This document shows positions 36,790 through 45,963 of a stretch of DNA of 64,000 nt, piece after piece; the stretch's first letter is position 1; each line of letters opens with the position of its first letter. A program made the position numbers and the translations under genes. Source of the DNA: JACCXE01 sp963718605 (GTDB lineage: Bacteria; Actinomycetota; Acidimicrobiia; Acidimicrobiales; JACCXE01). The notes beneath the pieces were generated by a model, which made no database searches, was not told where the DNA came from, and worked only from the letters and a program-made list of their open reading frames with translations. Location of the stretch: NCBI GenBank assembly GCA_963718605.1, contig OY970363.1:620001-684000 (forward strand), in the 5' to 3' direction.

Positions 36790-36811
36790 GTGGTATCAGA
36801 TTCGATACCAC
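36790..36811. promoter_or_regulatory. Palindromic operator of the HTH/NTase pair
   Basis: GTGGTATC and GATACCAC are perfect 8-base inverted arms around six bases, ten bases upstream of the HTH start. This is the expected position for autoregulation by the XRE antitoxin. Confidence 0.6.
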
Positions 36812-36819
36812 ACGTGGCG

Positions 36820-37107
36820 CTAGGTGATTGTTTCCGTGCGCCGCGCGAACAGCGCTTGTTCGTTCTGCAACGTGATCGTCGCGCCGGTGGCCACGTAAGT
36901 GACGGGCGTGTTGGTGCGTGCCCATCGGTCCAGCACCCGGAGCCGGGATGCCTGCTCGGCGCGTCCCCGGCACGTGAAGCGGATTGAGCCGCAGACGTTG
37001 TCGGGCCCGCCGTACACGTCAACGTGCAGGTAATCGCCGTCCGACGCCGCCGAATGCACGAGTAACCCCGCGATTATTTCTGTCTGCCCTAATGCCACCG
37101 CCGCCAC
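36820..37107 (-). CDS. Small hypothetical protein
   Basis: 95 residues from GTG 37107. Contains alternating hydrophobic/polar strands (LHVDVYGGPDN, SIRFTC, VTYVATGATITL), compatible with a small beta protein. No recognised family. It lies just upstream of the HTH/NTase operon on the same strand; codon use looks coding but evidence is limited. Confidence 0.45.
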   Translation of the reverse strand: MAAVALGQTEIIAGLLVHSAASDGDYLHVDVYGGPDNVCGSIRFTCRGRAEQASRLRVLDRWARTNTPVTYVATGATITLQNEQALFARRTETIT

Positions 37108-37197
37108 CTCCGCTGCGCCCTTGGGCCAAGGGTACGCGTCGGAAGTGACGGCGGTGTTTCAGCTTCGGATCAAATGTTGGTGACCCGTTTCGGCTAG

Positions 37198-37848
37198 TTA
37201 CCGCCGAGCTCGGCGACGGGAAGTGGTCGAGTCCGTCATCGAGGCGTCGGCGTCATCGGAACGCACGACCTCGTCACGGTCGTCCGTGTCGTAGTCGTAA
37301 GCGCGGTCGTATGTGTCGGCGGCGAGGACCGCATCGGCGCGTCGGTGATACCGGCTGCCCCATGCACCACCCAGGCCACCGGCCACGAGCATCACGACGA
37401 GGCCGAGAGCCGCGCCGGCGATAGCTGAGCTGCGGTCGATGTCAGTGAACCAGGACGGCAGATTCACGCGGGCGAAGAAGTCGTACTTGTCGCCCGCCCA
37501 TGCGCCGAGCGCCGCCAATCCCCCGGCGAGAATCATGAAGAGCACCGCGGTCGTAACGCCGTTGCGGACGCCGTCATAGCGAGCCATCCGGCCGGCCACC
37601 CACCCGCCGATGAGGAACGAGACCAGCAGCACGCCCAGGCCCGCGGCCAGTCCGTCCATGGACAAATCTGTTGTATCGGTCCCGCGCTGATAGCCGTAGC
37701 TCCCGGCTGCGCTCGCGATGCCGGCGAGCAGCACGGTCAGGCCGACGGCCGCCAGCAAACCTGCGAGGGCAGCGGGTAAGTCCATGCCGCCAAAACGGCG
37801 GTGCGCTTCCGCGACCCGGTAGTCGTCGCGCTCCATGTGATCTCTCAT
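37198..37848 (-). CDS. Four-helix membrane protein of unknown function
   Basis: 216 residues if started at ATG 37848; GTG 37851 and ATG 37836 are other choices in the same frame. A good ribosome-binding site AAGGAGGA lies just upstream (37852-37859). Four hydrophobic segments at about 27-50, 70-90, 98-120 and 145-170. Segment LIGGWVAGRMARYDGVRNGVTTA resembles the TIGR04086-like/YrzE small membrane protein group. The C-terminal tail is acidic then very basic and probably cytoplasmic. Confidence 0.7.
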   Translation of the reverse strand: MRDHMERDDYRVAEAHRRFGGMDLPAALAGLLAAVGLTVLLAGIASAAGSYGYQRGTDTTDLSMDGLAAGLGVLLVSFLIGGWVAGRMARYDGVRNGVTTAVLFMILAGGLAALGAWAGDKYDFFARVNLPSWFTDIDRSSAIAGAALGLVVMLVAGGLGGAWGSRYHRRADAVLAADTYDRAYDYDTDDRDEVVRSDDADASMTDSTTSRRRARR

Positions 37849-37851
37849 CAC

Positions 37852-37859
37852 TCCTCCTT
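37852..37859 (-). promoter_or_regulatory. Ribosome-binding site for the four-helix membrane protein
   Basis: AAGGAGGA on the minus strand. It lies three bases from ATG 37848 and 15 from ATG 37836, so it leaves the exact start open. Confidence 0.5.
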
Positions 37860-37953
37860 CGACGGTGACGTCAGTTGCGGTTGTCCGCTGCGAAGCGGGT
37901 ACCCACGACGAGAAGGAAGAAACCGCCGCGACGCGCGCGAAGGACGATCCGGC

Positions 37954-39573
37954 TCAGACGGTCGCGCCCGAGCGGTTAATCGCGAACTCGTCGGTGCCGA
38001 GGTACGAAGCGATCACGTCAGGGTGCGCCAGCACCTCGGCCGGCGTGCCGTGAGCGATCACGTTGCCGAGCTCGAGCGCGTACAACTCGTCGCAGATCGC
38101 GGACAGCAGCGGCATGTCGTGTTCGATTACGAGAATCGATGCTCCGGTGAAGGCTTGGACGCGTTGCAGCAGTGGACCGAGGGCTTCGGTCTCGCGTTGC
38201 GCGACGCCACCCGACGGCTCGTCGAGCACGATGACTTTCGGGTCGGACGCCAGCATGCACGCCAACTCGACGATCCGTCTCGTACCCGTCGAGAGTTCCC
38301 CCGTCAGCTTTTCGCGGAATGCCTCGAGGCTCATGAGTTCGATCAGTGCCTCGACCTTCTCGGCGGTGTCGTACTCGCTCTCGATGGCGATGGGCTGACC
38401 GAGCGCGGCCGCAACCATGCTCCGATTCAAGAGTTGTCGCTCGCGGGCTATGGACAACGTCTCTGCGGTGGTCAGGGACGGGAACAAGCGCGCCTCTTGG
38501 AACGATCGACCCAGGCCGAGCGCGGCGCGCTCGTCGGGGCGCATATCGGTGATGTCGACGTCGTCGAGGACGATGCGGCCACGGTCCACGTGGTGAAAGC
38601 CCGACACGCAGTCGAACAGCGTCGTCTTCCCTGCACCGTTCTGGCCGATGAGCCCAAGGATCTGTCCTTCGCGCAGCTGGATGTCCACCTCGTCGACCGC
38701 GTTCACGCCACCGAACGTCTTGCCGACACCGACGCATTCGAGGATGACGCGCGCATCCGGTGGGGGCGGGGTGCGCATGGCGACCGCAGGAACGACTCCA
38801 TTAGCGGCCTTGGCCTTGCGGCCGTAGCGGCGCGCCGGCTTTGCCGACGCCGGCTTCGCTCCCTCGATGAACACCGAACGCAGAATGTCGGGCCGGTCCA
38901 GCAGATCCGCCGTCGGGCCGGTGAAGCGGAACTCGCCCTTCTCCATGAACACGGCGCGCTGGGCGAGCCGAAGCGCCACGTTGATGGACTGCTCGACCAC
39001 GACGATGGTGAGGCCCTCCGCGTGGATCTGCCGCACGATGTCGATCAACTGCCCGACGATCGTCGGCGCCAGCCCCAGCGACAGTTCGTCGATCAGCAAC
39101 AGCTTCGGGTCGGGGATCATGGCCTGGCTGATGGCGAGCATCTGTTGTTCGCCACCCGACAGGTTTCCCGCCATCTGCCCGATGCGCTGCCCGAGGCGCG
39201 GGAACAGGTTGAGCACTCGCTCTTCGGCTTCTCGCACCGCGGCTTCGTCTTTGCGTTTGAGCCATGCGGCCAGACGCAGGTTCTCGCGCACGGACATCGT
39301 CGGGAACACGCTGCGACCGCCGGGCATCATCACGATGCCGGCCTCGGCGATCTCGTTGGTCGGCATGCCCGCGATGTCTTGGCCCATGAACCGGATGGAG
39401 CCGCGCTGGGTCGGCACCAGCCCGGTGATGCACTTGAACAGCGTCGACTTGCCGGCGCCGTTCGTACCGAGCAGCGCGACGATCTCGCCCTCCTCGACGT
39501 CGACCGAAAGCCCGAACAACACCTGCACCGGCCCGTACGACGCGTCGACGTCGCGTACCTCTAGGAAGCTCAC
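37954..39573 (-). CDS. Fused HAAT ABC transporter ATPases LivF-LivG (locus B)
   Basis: 539 residues containing two complete ATPases. First half: Walker A GTNGAGKS (36-43), signature LSGGEQQ (about 138-144), Walker B LLLIDE. Second half: Walker A GQNGAGKT (310-317), LSTGTRR in place of the canonical signature, and Walker B VIVLDEP. The order LivF then LivG and the odd second signature are shared with the single-chain transporter at 11393-15028. Start GTG 39573 overlaps the permease stop (GTGA). It ends locus B. Confidence 0.92.
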   Translation of the reverse strand: MSFLEVRDVDASYGPVQVLFGLSVDVEEGEIVALLGTNGAGKSTLFKCITGLVPTQRGSIRFMGQDIAGMPTNEIAEAGIVMMPGGRSVFPTMSVRENLRLAAWLKRKDEAAVREAEERVLNLFPRLGQRIGQMAGNLSGGEQQMLAISQAMIPDPKLLLIDELSLGLAPTIVGQLIDIVRQIHAEGLTIVVVEQSINVALRLAQRAVFMEKGEFRFTGPTADLLDRPDILRSVFIEGAKPASAKPARRYGRKAKAANGVVPAVAMRTPPPPDARVILECVGVGKTFGGVNAVDEVDIQLREGQILGLIGQNGAGKTTLFDCVSGFHHVDRGRIVLDDVDITDMRPDERAALGLGRSFQEARLFPSLTTAETLSIARERQLLNRSMVAAALGQPIAIESEYDTAEKVEALIELMSLEAFREKLTGELSTGTRRIVELACMLASDPKVIVLDEPSGGVAQRETEALGPLLQRVQAFTGASILVIEHDMPLLSAICDELYALELGNVIAHGTPAEVLAHPDVIASYLGTDEFAINRSGATV

Positions 39574-41702
39574 GACAGCGCCGACTCGATCGTGGCGGAC
39601 TCGTCCTCGGGATGGTCCTCGTCGTCGGGGACGTCCTCGATGCGTTTGTCGGCGACGAGGCTGGGCACGTACATCCCCCGCCGGCCGGCGACGAAGTGGA
39701 GATACCGGTCGCGCTGGCGATGCACGAACTGCCAGAGACCACCGGGCAGGAAGTACAGGATCATCAGCAGCCCGCCCCCGGTGAGGCTGAGCCGCACGAT
39801 CGTGGCCGCGTTACCCGTCAGGTTTTTGGCCACCACAAAGTCGAGCAACCGGAACAGGAACACCCCCGACACGGCGCCCGACAGTGAGCCCACACCGCCG
39901 ATGACCGCGAACGAGAACACCTCTATCGACATCGTCGGGTGGAAGGTGCCCTGGCCGGCGCCGCCGAGCACCACGACGTACAACCCGCCCGCCAGTCCGG
40001 CGAGGCAGCCGCTGAGCACGAAGGCTTGGAGCTTCACGCGCGTCACCGGCACCGCGAACGCGGCCGCGGCTTTGTCGTTGTCGCGCGTGCCGATCAGGAT
40101 CCGGCCCGGTCGACGGTTGCGCAGCGACCGCACGACTGCCATCGCCAGCAGCAGCCCCGCGGCGCAGAGGAAGAACGTCACCCACTGACTTTCCAGGTCG
40201 AACCGTTTCCACAAGACCGGACGGATGATGGTGTCGGGCACCAACTTGGGGAAGTTCACGGGGTTGAGGAAGTACGAGTCGAGGGCGACCGCGAAGGCAA
40301 GCGTCGTGACGGCCAGATACATGCCGCGGATGCGCAGCGCCGGCACGCCCACCAACACGGCGGCGGCGGCACCCACGAGCACCGCGGCGCCGAGCGCCAC
40401 GAACAGGTCAGCGTTGAACCGAAGGATCAACTCTCCCGCGGTCATCGCGCTCGCTCCCACAATCGCGAACTGTCCGAGCGAGATGTTGCCGCTCCAACCC
40501 GTCAGCACCACCAGTGACAAAGCCACGATCCCCCACACCGCCGCGAAGCTGAGCGAGACCACGGTGCTCGGTGCCGCCTGAAGCGGGACGAAGATGACGA
40601 GCAAAACGCCGATCGCCGCGAGCCCCACGCCGACCCAACGCACTTCCGGCAAGCGACGCATGGCTTCGGGGATCGGCTTCAACACGCCGGCGTTGTCCCA
40701 AGAACTCTCGCCCGTCTCGGCGCGAGTCAACTTCTCGCGCCGTGTCAGAAGCGCCACGAGGATGACCACCAAGTATGTGACGTCGAAGATCGACTCGGCA
40801 TGGACGTTCCAACGGATCGTCCATTCGACGATGCCCATCCCGAGACCGGCTACCAACGCGATCGGGAATGACTGGAATCGCGCGATCACCGCGACCGCGA
40901 GAGCGGGCAGGATCGTCGACGCGCTCAACGACGGATCCGGCGTCACACCCGTGAAGGGCACCCGCAAGACGTAGGTCACCGTGGCCAACCCGCCGACCAC
41001 GGCCCACACCACGGTCTGGAGCCGACGGACGGGGACGCCGAGCAACAGGGCGCGATCCTCGTTCTCCGCCGCCGCGCGCACGGCGCGTCCGGTGTTGGTT
41101 TTCAGCAGGAACCAGCCCAGGCCGGCGAGGATCAACGGCGCGGCGGCCAGCAACAAGATGTGATCGCCGCGCAGGGGGTAGGGGCGGACGAAGAAGCTTG
41201 AACTGATCGGGGTTTTGATGTTGCCGATCAGTGTTTCGGTTCCGAGGCTCACACCGATCACGAGAGCCATCGCACCGAGCAGCTGCGCCAATCCGATGGT
41301 CGCCACGGTGAGCACCAAGCGCGACGACCGCGCGAAGCGACGGATCACGAACCGCTCGATCGCCGCACCCTCGAGCACGCCAACGGCAACCCCGAGTGCG
41401 ATGGCAAGCCAGTAATTCCAGCCCTTGGCAACGAAAAGACCAACGGTCACCGCGCCGGGCATCGCACCCATCGCGCCGTACGCGAAACACACGATGCGCG
41501 TCGTGCGGTAGATGAGGATTAGCCCCATCGCGAGCAACGCGTACGACGTGCCGTAGACGATGCCCTGCATCACGACGCCGAAGGGCAGCCGATCCGGAAA
41601 CGGCGAGCGCGGCAACCAGTACGTCACCACGTAGAACAGGACGACACCCAGGCCGATGACAAGGCGTCGGTCGTCGCGCAACCGTTCGAGCGGGTTCGTC
41701 AT
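39570..41702 (-). CDS. Fused HAAT ABC transporter permeases LivH-LivM (locus B)
   Basis: 710 residues. N-terminal half is LivH-like (TTRIVCFAYGAMGAMPGAVT, ARSSRLVLTVATIGLAQLLG) and the C-terminal half LivM-like (TGWSGNISLGQFAIVGASAM, RIRGMYLAVTTLAFAVALDS). Each half has about eight membrane segments. ATG 41702 overlaps the 82-residue gene (ATGA). Homologous along its whole length to residues 1-655 of the single-chain transporter in locus A. Confidence 0.92.
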   Translation of the reverse strand: MTNPLERLRDDRRLVIGLGVVLFYVVTYWLPRSPFPDRLPFGVVMQGIVYGTSYALLAMGLILIYRTTRIVCFAYGAMGAMPGAVTVGLFVAKGWNYWLAIALGVAVGVLEGAAIERFVIRRFARSSRLVLTVATIGLAQLLGAMALVIGVSLGTETLIGNIKTPISSSFFVRPYPLRGDHILLLAAAPLILAGLGWFLLKTNTGRAVRAAAENEDRALLLGVPVRRLQTVVWAVVGGLATVTYVLRVPFTGVTPDPSLSASTILPALAVAVIARFQSFPIALVAGLGMGIVEWTIRWNVHAESIFDVTYLVVILVALLTRREKLTRAETGESSWDNAGVLKPIPEAMRRLPEVRWVGVGLAAIGVLLVIFVPLQAAPSTVVSLSFAAVWGIVALSLVVLTGWSGNISLGQFAIVGASAMTAGELILRFNADLFVALGAAVLVGAAAAVLVGVPALRIRGMYLAVTTLAFAVALDSYFLNPVNFPKLVPDTIIRPVLWKRFDLESQWVTFFLCAAGLLLAMAVVRSLRNRRPGRILIGTRDNDKAAAAFAVPVTRVKLQAFVLSGCLAGLAGGLYVVVLGGAGQGTFHPTMSIEVFSFAVIGGVGSLSGAVSGVFLFRLLDFVVAKNLTGNAATIVRLSLTGGGLLMILYFLPGGLWQFVHRQRDRYLHFVAGRRGMYVPSLVADKRIEDVPDDEDHPEDESATIESALS

Positions 41703-41947
41703 GGCGCAGCCGTCGTGGACGTGGTGGCGCCCAAGGTGGTCGTTGTGACCGCGACCGGAACGCTGCGGACGGCCCCCGCCTTGTCAACGATGTGTTCGGG
41801 CGCCACGCTCGGCGCGTAGAGGAGCATCAGCACGAACAGGATCACTCCTACGACCAACGGGCCGAACCCGCCGAACAGCAACACCACGCGTGGCTTGTCG
41901 CGCATGGACGCGATCACGCTCGACGCTTTGCCGTTCTGTGTCTCCAT
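41699..41947 (-). CDS. Small single-span membrane protein within HAAT locus B
   Basis: 82 residues. A hydrophobic span at about 21-44 (VVLLFGGFGPLVVGVILFVL) is followed by a Thr/Ala-rich C-terminal tail, probably outside. ATG 41947 directly abuts the binding protein stop, and its own stop overlaps the permease start. There is no counterpart in locus A. It may be an accessory subunit of this transporter; no family recognised. Confidence 0.75.
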   Translation of the reverse strand: METQNGKASSVIASMRDKPRVVLLFGGFGPLVVGVILFVLMLLYAPSVAPEHIVDKAGAVRSVPVAVTTTTLGATTSTTAAP

Positions 41948-43552
41948 TTAGCCCTCCGCGAACCAGTTCGCGGCACCGTGAGGCACCGTGGACGAGACGT
42001 AGCGCTTACCTCCACCGAGCTGGGCCCATGCCCCTTGCTTGTTGTTCTGGCCGGAGATGCGGTCAGGATCCCACCAGATCTCGCGGAAGTCGTCGGTGGT
42101 CGTGTAGTCGCCCGGCGCAAAGTGCCACAGCCCGCGCGGTCCAGTGCCGCCGGGGTAGGAAAACATCCCGCGCTCGAAGGTCTGCGCAGTGAGATTCGGT
42201 CCCGCCATTTGGATACCGATCGCCAGCATGTAGAACTGGTAGTAGAGCTCCTCTACGCCGAACGCGGGCTCGTCGTTCGGCCGTATCTGCTTGTACGCGG
42301 CGTACGGATACGAGTGGCCGATCGGCTCGGACTCGGCGTTGTACGCGATCCCGAACGCGTGCGACCACTGACCCGGCTCGATGAGTTGCGACACGATGTC
42401 TTGGTCGACAAAGGCGAGACCCGATGTCGCCCACTCCGGGTAGTAGTTCTGTTCGTTCGCCTTCGGGGTGAGACCGAGGGCGAGCATCACCGGGTCGCAG
42501 CCGCACAGCACCGTCGTGATGCCCGCGTTCTTCAACTGGGCGATGATGTTCGACGCCTGGTTCGGCATCGAGTTGATGTCGAGCTTGTACTTCAGGTTCA
42601 GGTCAGCGTGTAAGCCGCCCTGACTGATGAGGCCCTGGTAGTCCTGCACGGACTCCTGATACTCCTGGTTCTCGGGAGCCACGATGGCGTACTTGCGCGG
42701 CTTGCCCTTGAGATCGCCGCCCGCGTAGTCGGCCACGGAATGGTTCGGCTGACGGGCGATGAGTTCCGCCGCCGCCGAGTGCACGACGTTGGTGCCGTCG
42801 GGGAAGTTGCTCCAGGCGAACGGCCGGTGGCGCAGGAACCACTGCCGCGACGGGTAGGGCGCACCAAAGTTCACCACGCCCTTCTGCGACAGCGCATCGG
42901 CGTAGGGAATCGTGATGCCGCTCAAGTCCGCGAACGCGCCGATCTCCTGGCTCGCCTGCACGGCATCGGCGAGGGCGGCCTCCTTGCCGCCACCAAGGAT
43001 CTCAGCCGACCCGTTGCCCTGGCCTTTGAAGAACACGATCTTGAGCTTGCGGCCGTAGAACTGGAACCGCGACGAGAAGTACTCCGCCAAGGCCAGCGTC
43101 GTGTTCACGACGGCGTCCTTCGACGTGATCACCGGTTGACCGGACAGCTGCGCGAACAGAGCGGCCGCGGTGGGCCCGTCGAGTTCGCGGACGGCCACGG
43201 TGATGTCGGTGCCCGTGACGCCGCGCGACGTCGCTCCCCCATTGCTTCCCGCGAATGCGAAGCACGGCGGCGAATAGGGGTCGCCGTTGACCTGCTTGGC
43301 GCGGCCGTCGCACGATGACACGACGCCCGGCGCCGCTCCGTTCTTACCTGTGGGTCCGGAAGCCCCACCACCGGCAACGGTTGACGACTGCGTGCCCGAC
43401 GCGACCTCGCCTTGCGTGATCGGGCCGGAGGCGCTGAGGAGATGTTCGTGCTTGCGCGCCGCCGGCGAGACGGTCGTAGCCATGACGATGAACGCCACAC
43501 TCGCGGCCGCCAAGGGCGCGTAGGCCCGCAGGACTCTTCGGCTCGCGTTCAT
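41948..43552 (-). CDS. HAAT-type ABC transporter substrate-binding protein (locus B)
   Basis: 534 residues; ATG 43552 overlaps the upstream stop (ATGA). The N-terminus (RVLRAYAPLAAASVAFIVMA) parallels locus A (RALRGYAPL), again without a lipobox. A disordered Gly/Ser linker precedes YSPPCFAFAGSNGGATSRGV, then the two-lobed binding fold (FYGRKLKIVFFKGQGNG, YAIVAPENQEYQESVQDY). Ligand unknown. The close similarity to the protein at 15025-16638 shows that the two loci arose by duplication. Confidence 0.9.
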   Translation of the reverse strand: MNASRRVLRAYAPLAAASVAFIVMATTVSPAARKHEHLLSASGPITQGEVASGTQSSTVAGGGASGPTGKNGAAPGVVSSCDGRAKQVNGDPYSPPCFAFAGSNGGATSRGVTGTDITVAVRELDGPTAAALFAQLSGQPVITSKDAVVNTTLALAEYFSSRFQFYGRKLKIVFFKGQGNGSAEILGGGKEAALADAVQASQEIGAFADLSGITIPYADALSQKGVVNFGAPYPSRQWFLRHRPFAWSNFPDGTNVVHSAAAELIARQPNHSVADYAGGDLKGKPRKYAIVAPENQEYQESVQDYQGLISQGGLHADLNLKYKLDINSMPNQASNIIAQLKNAGITTVLCGCDPVMLALGLTPKANEQNYYPEWATSGLAFVDQDIVSQLIEPGQWSHAFGIAYNAESEPIGHSYPYAAYKQIRPNDEPAFGVEELYYQFYMLAIGIQMAGPNLTAQTFERGMFSYPGGTGPRGLWHFAPGDYTTTDDFREIWWDPDRISGQNNKQGAWAQLGGGKRYVSSTVPHGAANWFAEG

Positions 43553-44919
43553 GACGCGGCGATCGTCGTGCTGTACGCGGCGCGCCGCCGCCACCACTCG
43601 AAACCACCGAGGAGCGCGGTGAGGGCAATGCCGATCAGGCCGACGGCGACGGGCCGGCCGCGCGAGCAGTCGATCCGCGTCGACGGCGACGTCGATTCAC
43701 AGACGCTGCGCACGGCGCGGAGTTCTTGGCTCCCGGGCAGCGTCAACCCGGGCGTCGTCAGGCCAATGATGTCCGGCAGGCCGATGTCGCCGCCCCCGAA
43801 CGATGGCGCGATGGGAGCGCCCAACAAGGGGTCGTTGCTGCCGAACGGATTGAAGTCGGGCACGTCCTGACTCGACGCGGTCACGCCGCCGACCTCGACG
43901 GTCATGAAGCCGGTACCCGACAAGATGTCACTGGCCACGTCCGCGATGAGCGCAGCCGAGGACAGTTTGCAGTTCGCCGCAATCAGCGCGCTGTAGAACT
44001 TCTCACGCTGCTCGCGCGACGCGTTCAGCGCAGGCCCGAGTGCCGCCTTCCCGGCCGGCGAGTCGCGCAGGGCAATGACGAGCGGCGACACGATGATCAG
44101 ATCATTGGGCTTGGTGATGTGCTGCACCTTCGGCAGGGTCACCGAGAGCCCGAAGGGCCTGAGCGCAACGTTCACTGCCTTCTCGAGCGCCCCCGGCGCG
44201 TCAACCGGAACGGGTAGGCCGCCGATGGTCCCGCTGCCGATGCTGAAAGCGCCCACCGTTGTGGCGCCCGCACCAGTGCGATGCGTTGCGTTCCACCGGA
44301 GCCCGTCCAAGTGAACGGTTCCTGCGAGGTCGAGACTGGCTGTGGCGAAAGACGTGGCTTGCCGCGCCTCGTGATTGACAATCGTGCTCGCCGCTTGCGC
44401 ATCGCCGCCGCCGATCTGCACGAGGGAGGCAATGTTTGCGGCCAGGAGCGTGGAGTCCGCAGTCGCGGCCGGGGTTGCATTTGCCGACACGGTCGTCCGA
44501 CCGCCACCGAGCGGTGATCCGGCGATCGGCCCGTCGTCATGGGTTTCGCTGGCTGTGCCCGCGCGGTTGTCCGCTTGGTGCGCCTGCGGCACATCCTCCG
44601 GCTTCACTGTTGGCGGTTTGCCGTCGCAGCCCGGCGCCGTAATCGAACCACCGACGAGGCCGAGGTCGATAGTTTGCGCCTGCGCACTGGCGATCTTGTT
44701 CGTGACGTTGGTGAGCGCGACGCCGGCGGTCGACGCGAGCGTCAAGTTGCCGACGCCGGGGCCGACGCGCACGACCTGCGAGGTAGCGACCGCCATCCCA
44801 TTGCGGAACGGTTCGGGTCCGCCGGCGGCCGGTGACGCCGGCGCAAGCAAAGTGGCTCCGATGAGGACCACACCTACAAGGGTCGGCACCGCGTTTCGCA
44901 GCAACGCGCGCGTCGTCAA
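43549..44919 (-). CDS. Exported, C-terminally anchored protein of an undescribed family (locus B)
   Basis: 456 residues, started at TTG 44919 because AGGAGGGGGG lies seven bases upstream (44927-44936). A signal sequence (LLRNAVPTLVGVVLIGATLL) is followed by a long extracellular part and a C-terminal hydrophobic span ending in WWRRRAAYS. Paralogue of the protein at 16635-17954, sharing LRWNATHRTG, FSIGSGTIGGLPVPV, IALRDSP and a TVEVGGVTASS strand. In both loci it precedes and overlaps the HAAT binding protein. No catalytic residues identified; a ligand-presenting or cell-surface scaffold role is a guess. Confidence 0.82.
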   Translation of the reverse strand: MTTRALLRNAVPTLVGVVLIGATLLAPASPAAGGPEPFRNGMAVATSQVVRVGPGVGNLTLASTAGVALTNVTNKIASAQAQTIDLGLVGGSITAPGCDGKPPTVKPEDVPQAHQADNRAGTASETHDDGPIAGSPLGGGRTTVSANATPAATADSTLLAANIASLVQIGGGDAQAASTIVNHEARQATSFATASLDLAGTVHLDGLRWNATHRTGAGATTVGAFSIGSGTIGGLPVPVDAPGALEKAVNVALRPFGLSVTLPKVQHITKPNDLIIVSPLVIALRDSPAGKAALGPALNASREQREKFYSALIAANCKLSSAALIADVASDILSGTGFMTVEVGGVTASSQDVPDFNPFGSNDPLLGAPIAPSFGGGDIGLPDIIGLTTPGLTLPGSQELRAVRSVCESTSPSTRIDCSRGRPVAVGLIGIALTALLGGFEWWRRRAAYSTTIAAS

Positions 44920-44926
44920 AGTTGGT

Positions 44927-44936
44927 CCCCCCTCCT
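44927..44936 (-). promoter_or_regulatory. Ribosome-binding site fixing the TTG start of the locus B anchored protein
   Basis: AGGAGGGGGG on the minus strand, seven bases before TTG 44919. No ATG nearby in frame gives a signal peptide of equal quality. Confidence 0.6.
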
Positions 44937-45006
44937 GTCGGTTGCGGAATTCACGCTGTCGGTCGCAGGGTAGCCCGATGCCTCACACATCGGTCGGCGG
45001 TGGCGC

Positions 45007-45963
45007 CTAGCGCCGCTCGCCGATGAGCGCGAGATCACCTAACAGCCGCGGCAGGGTTTGGGCGAGCGCTGCCGCGAGCGCGCCGGCGAGCGTCCCGCCG
45101 TGGAGAGCGGTGCGCAGCGCGCGCCGGTCGGCAAAGACGACGACGAGTTGCGCGCCGTCAGCCCCGGCCACGAGAGCGGGCTGTTCGACGTCGGCCTCTT
45201 CGAGCCGCACGTCGCCTTGCGCGAGCGTGGCGCCGGCCGCGACGACCGATCCGGTCACGGGTGCGATCAACGTTTCGGAGGCGAGTGTGCGAGTCCCGAC
45301 CGCTTCGGCGCCCGCCGCGCAGTCGAGGAACACGAGCACCGGGCCGGCGTCGGGCTCGCCGGCGACGCCAACGCTCATCCGCACACCGGGAGCGATCTCG
45401 TCCCAACTCGACGCGCTCTCGAAGTCGCCATTGAGGTGGGCGCGCTCGGTTAGGCCCATGGTCGTTGCTATCGCCGGCGCGCCGGGGCACGGACTTTGCA
45501 TATCGATGCCGAGGAGCTTGCCGGTCATTTCCTGTTGCGGCGCGACCTTCGCCGCGATCGATTCCTTGACCGGTTCGATCGCGAACCCGCGCCGGTCTGC
45601 AAACACGATGATCCCGTAACCACCGTCGGGCCCCCACGCAAAGTTGTCGCTCGCGTAGGGCACACCGCCATCGTGAAAACGCCACTGACCCTGCGCGTAC
45701 GCGTCGCGGCCCATGTTGGTCGTGCCCCGCACCGAGATCCGCCAGTTGTCCGACGCATGCGCGTGCGCGAAGGACAGCGGCATCTGGTCTTCACGCGGGG
45801 CGGTGTAACTCAGCGCCACGAACGGTCCGCACTGCTCGTCACCGACCAGGATGCCGAGCACCGTCGCGCCGAGGTCTTCGGCCCAAGCGGTTCGGTCCTC
45901 GTAGTTGAGGTCGACGTGGCCCTCGACGGCCGCTGGCGGTGCCATGGACAGGATGCGATACAT
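45007..45963 (-). CDS. Hypothetical cytoplasmic protein
   Basis: 318 residues from ATG 45963. No signal peptide or membrane span. N-terminal half has a possible structured alpha/beta domain (YEDRTAWAEDLGATVLGILV, GGYGIIVFADRRGFAIEPVK); the middle ends in a Gly/Ala-rich beta section with VLVFLDCAAGAEAVG. I cannot name the family. Divergent from the metzincin protease gene, separate strand group from locus B, which it precedes by 87 bases. Confidence 0.65.
   Translation of the reverse strand: MYRILSMAPPAAVEGHVDLNYEDRTAWAEDLGATVLGILVGDEQCGPFVALSYTAPREDQMPLSFAHAHASDNWRISVRGTTNMGRDAYAQGQWRFHDGGVPYASDNFAWGPDGGYGIIVFADRRGFAIEPVKESIAAKVAPQQEMTGKLLGIDMQSPCPGAPAIATTMGLTERAHLNGDFESASSWDEIAPGVRMSVGVAGEPDAGPVLVFLDCAAGAEAVGTRTLASETLIAPVTGSVVAAGATLAQGDVRLEEADVEQPALVAGADGAQLVVVFADRRALRTALHGGTLAGALAAALAQTLPRLLGDLALIGERR

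Noticed and set aside
37801..39564. 587-codon plus-strand frame across the fused ATPase gene
   Set aside because: Antisense shadow; the ATPase motifs are on the minus strand.
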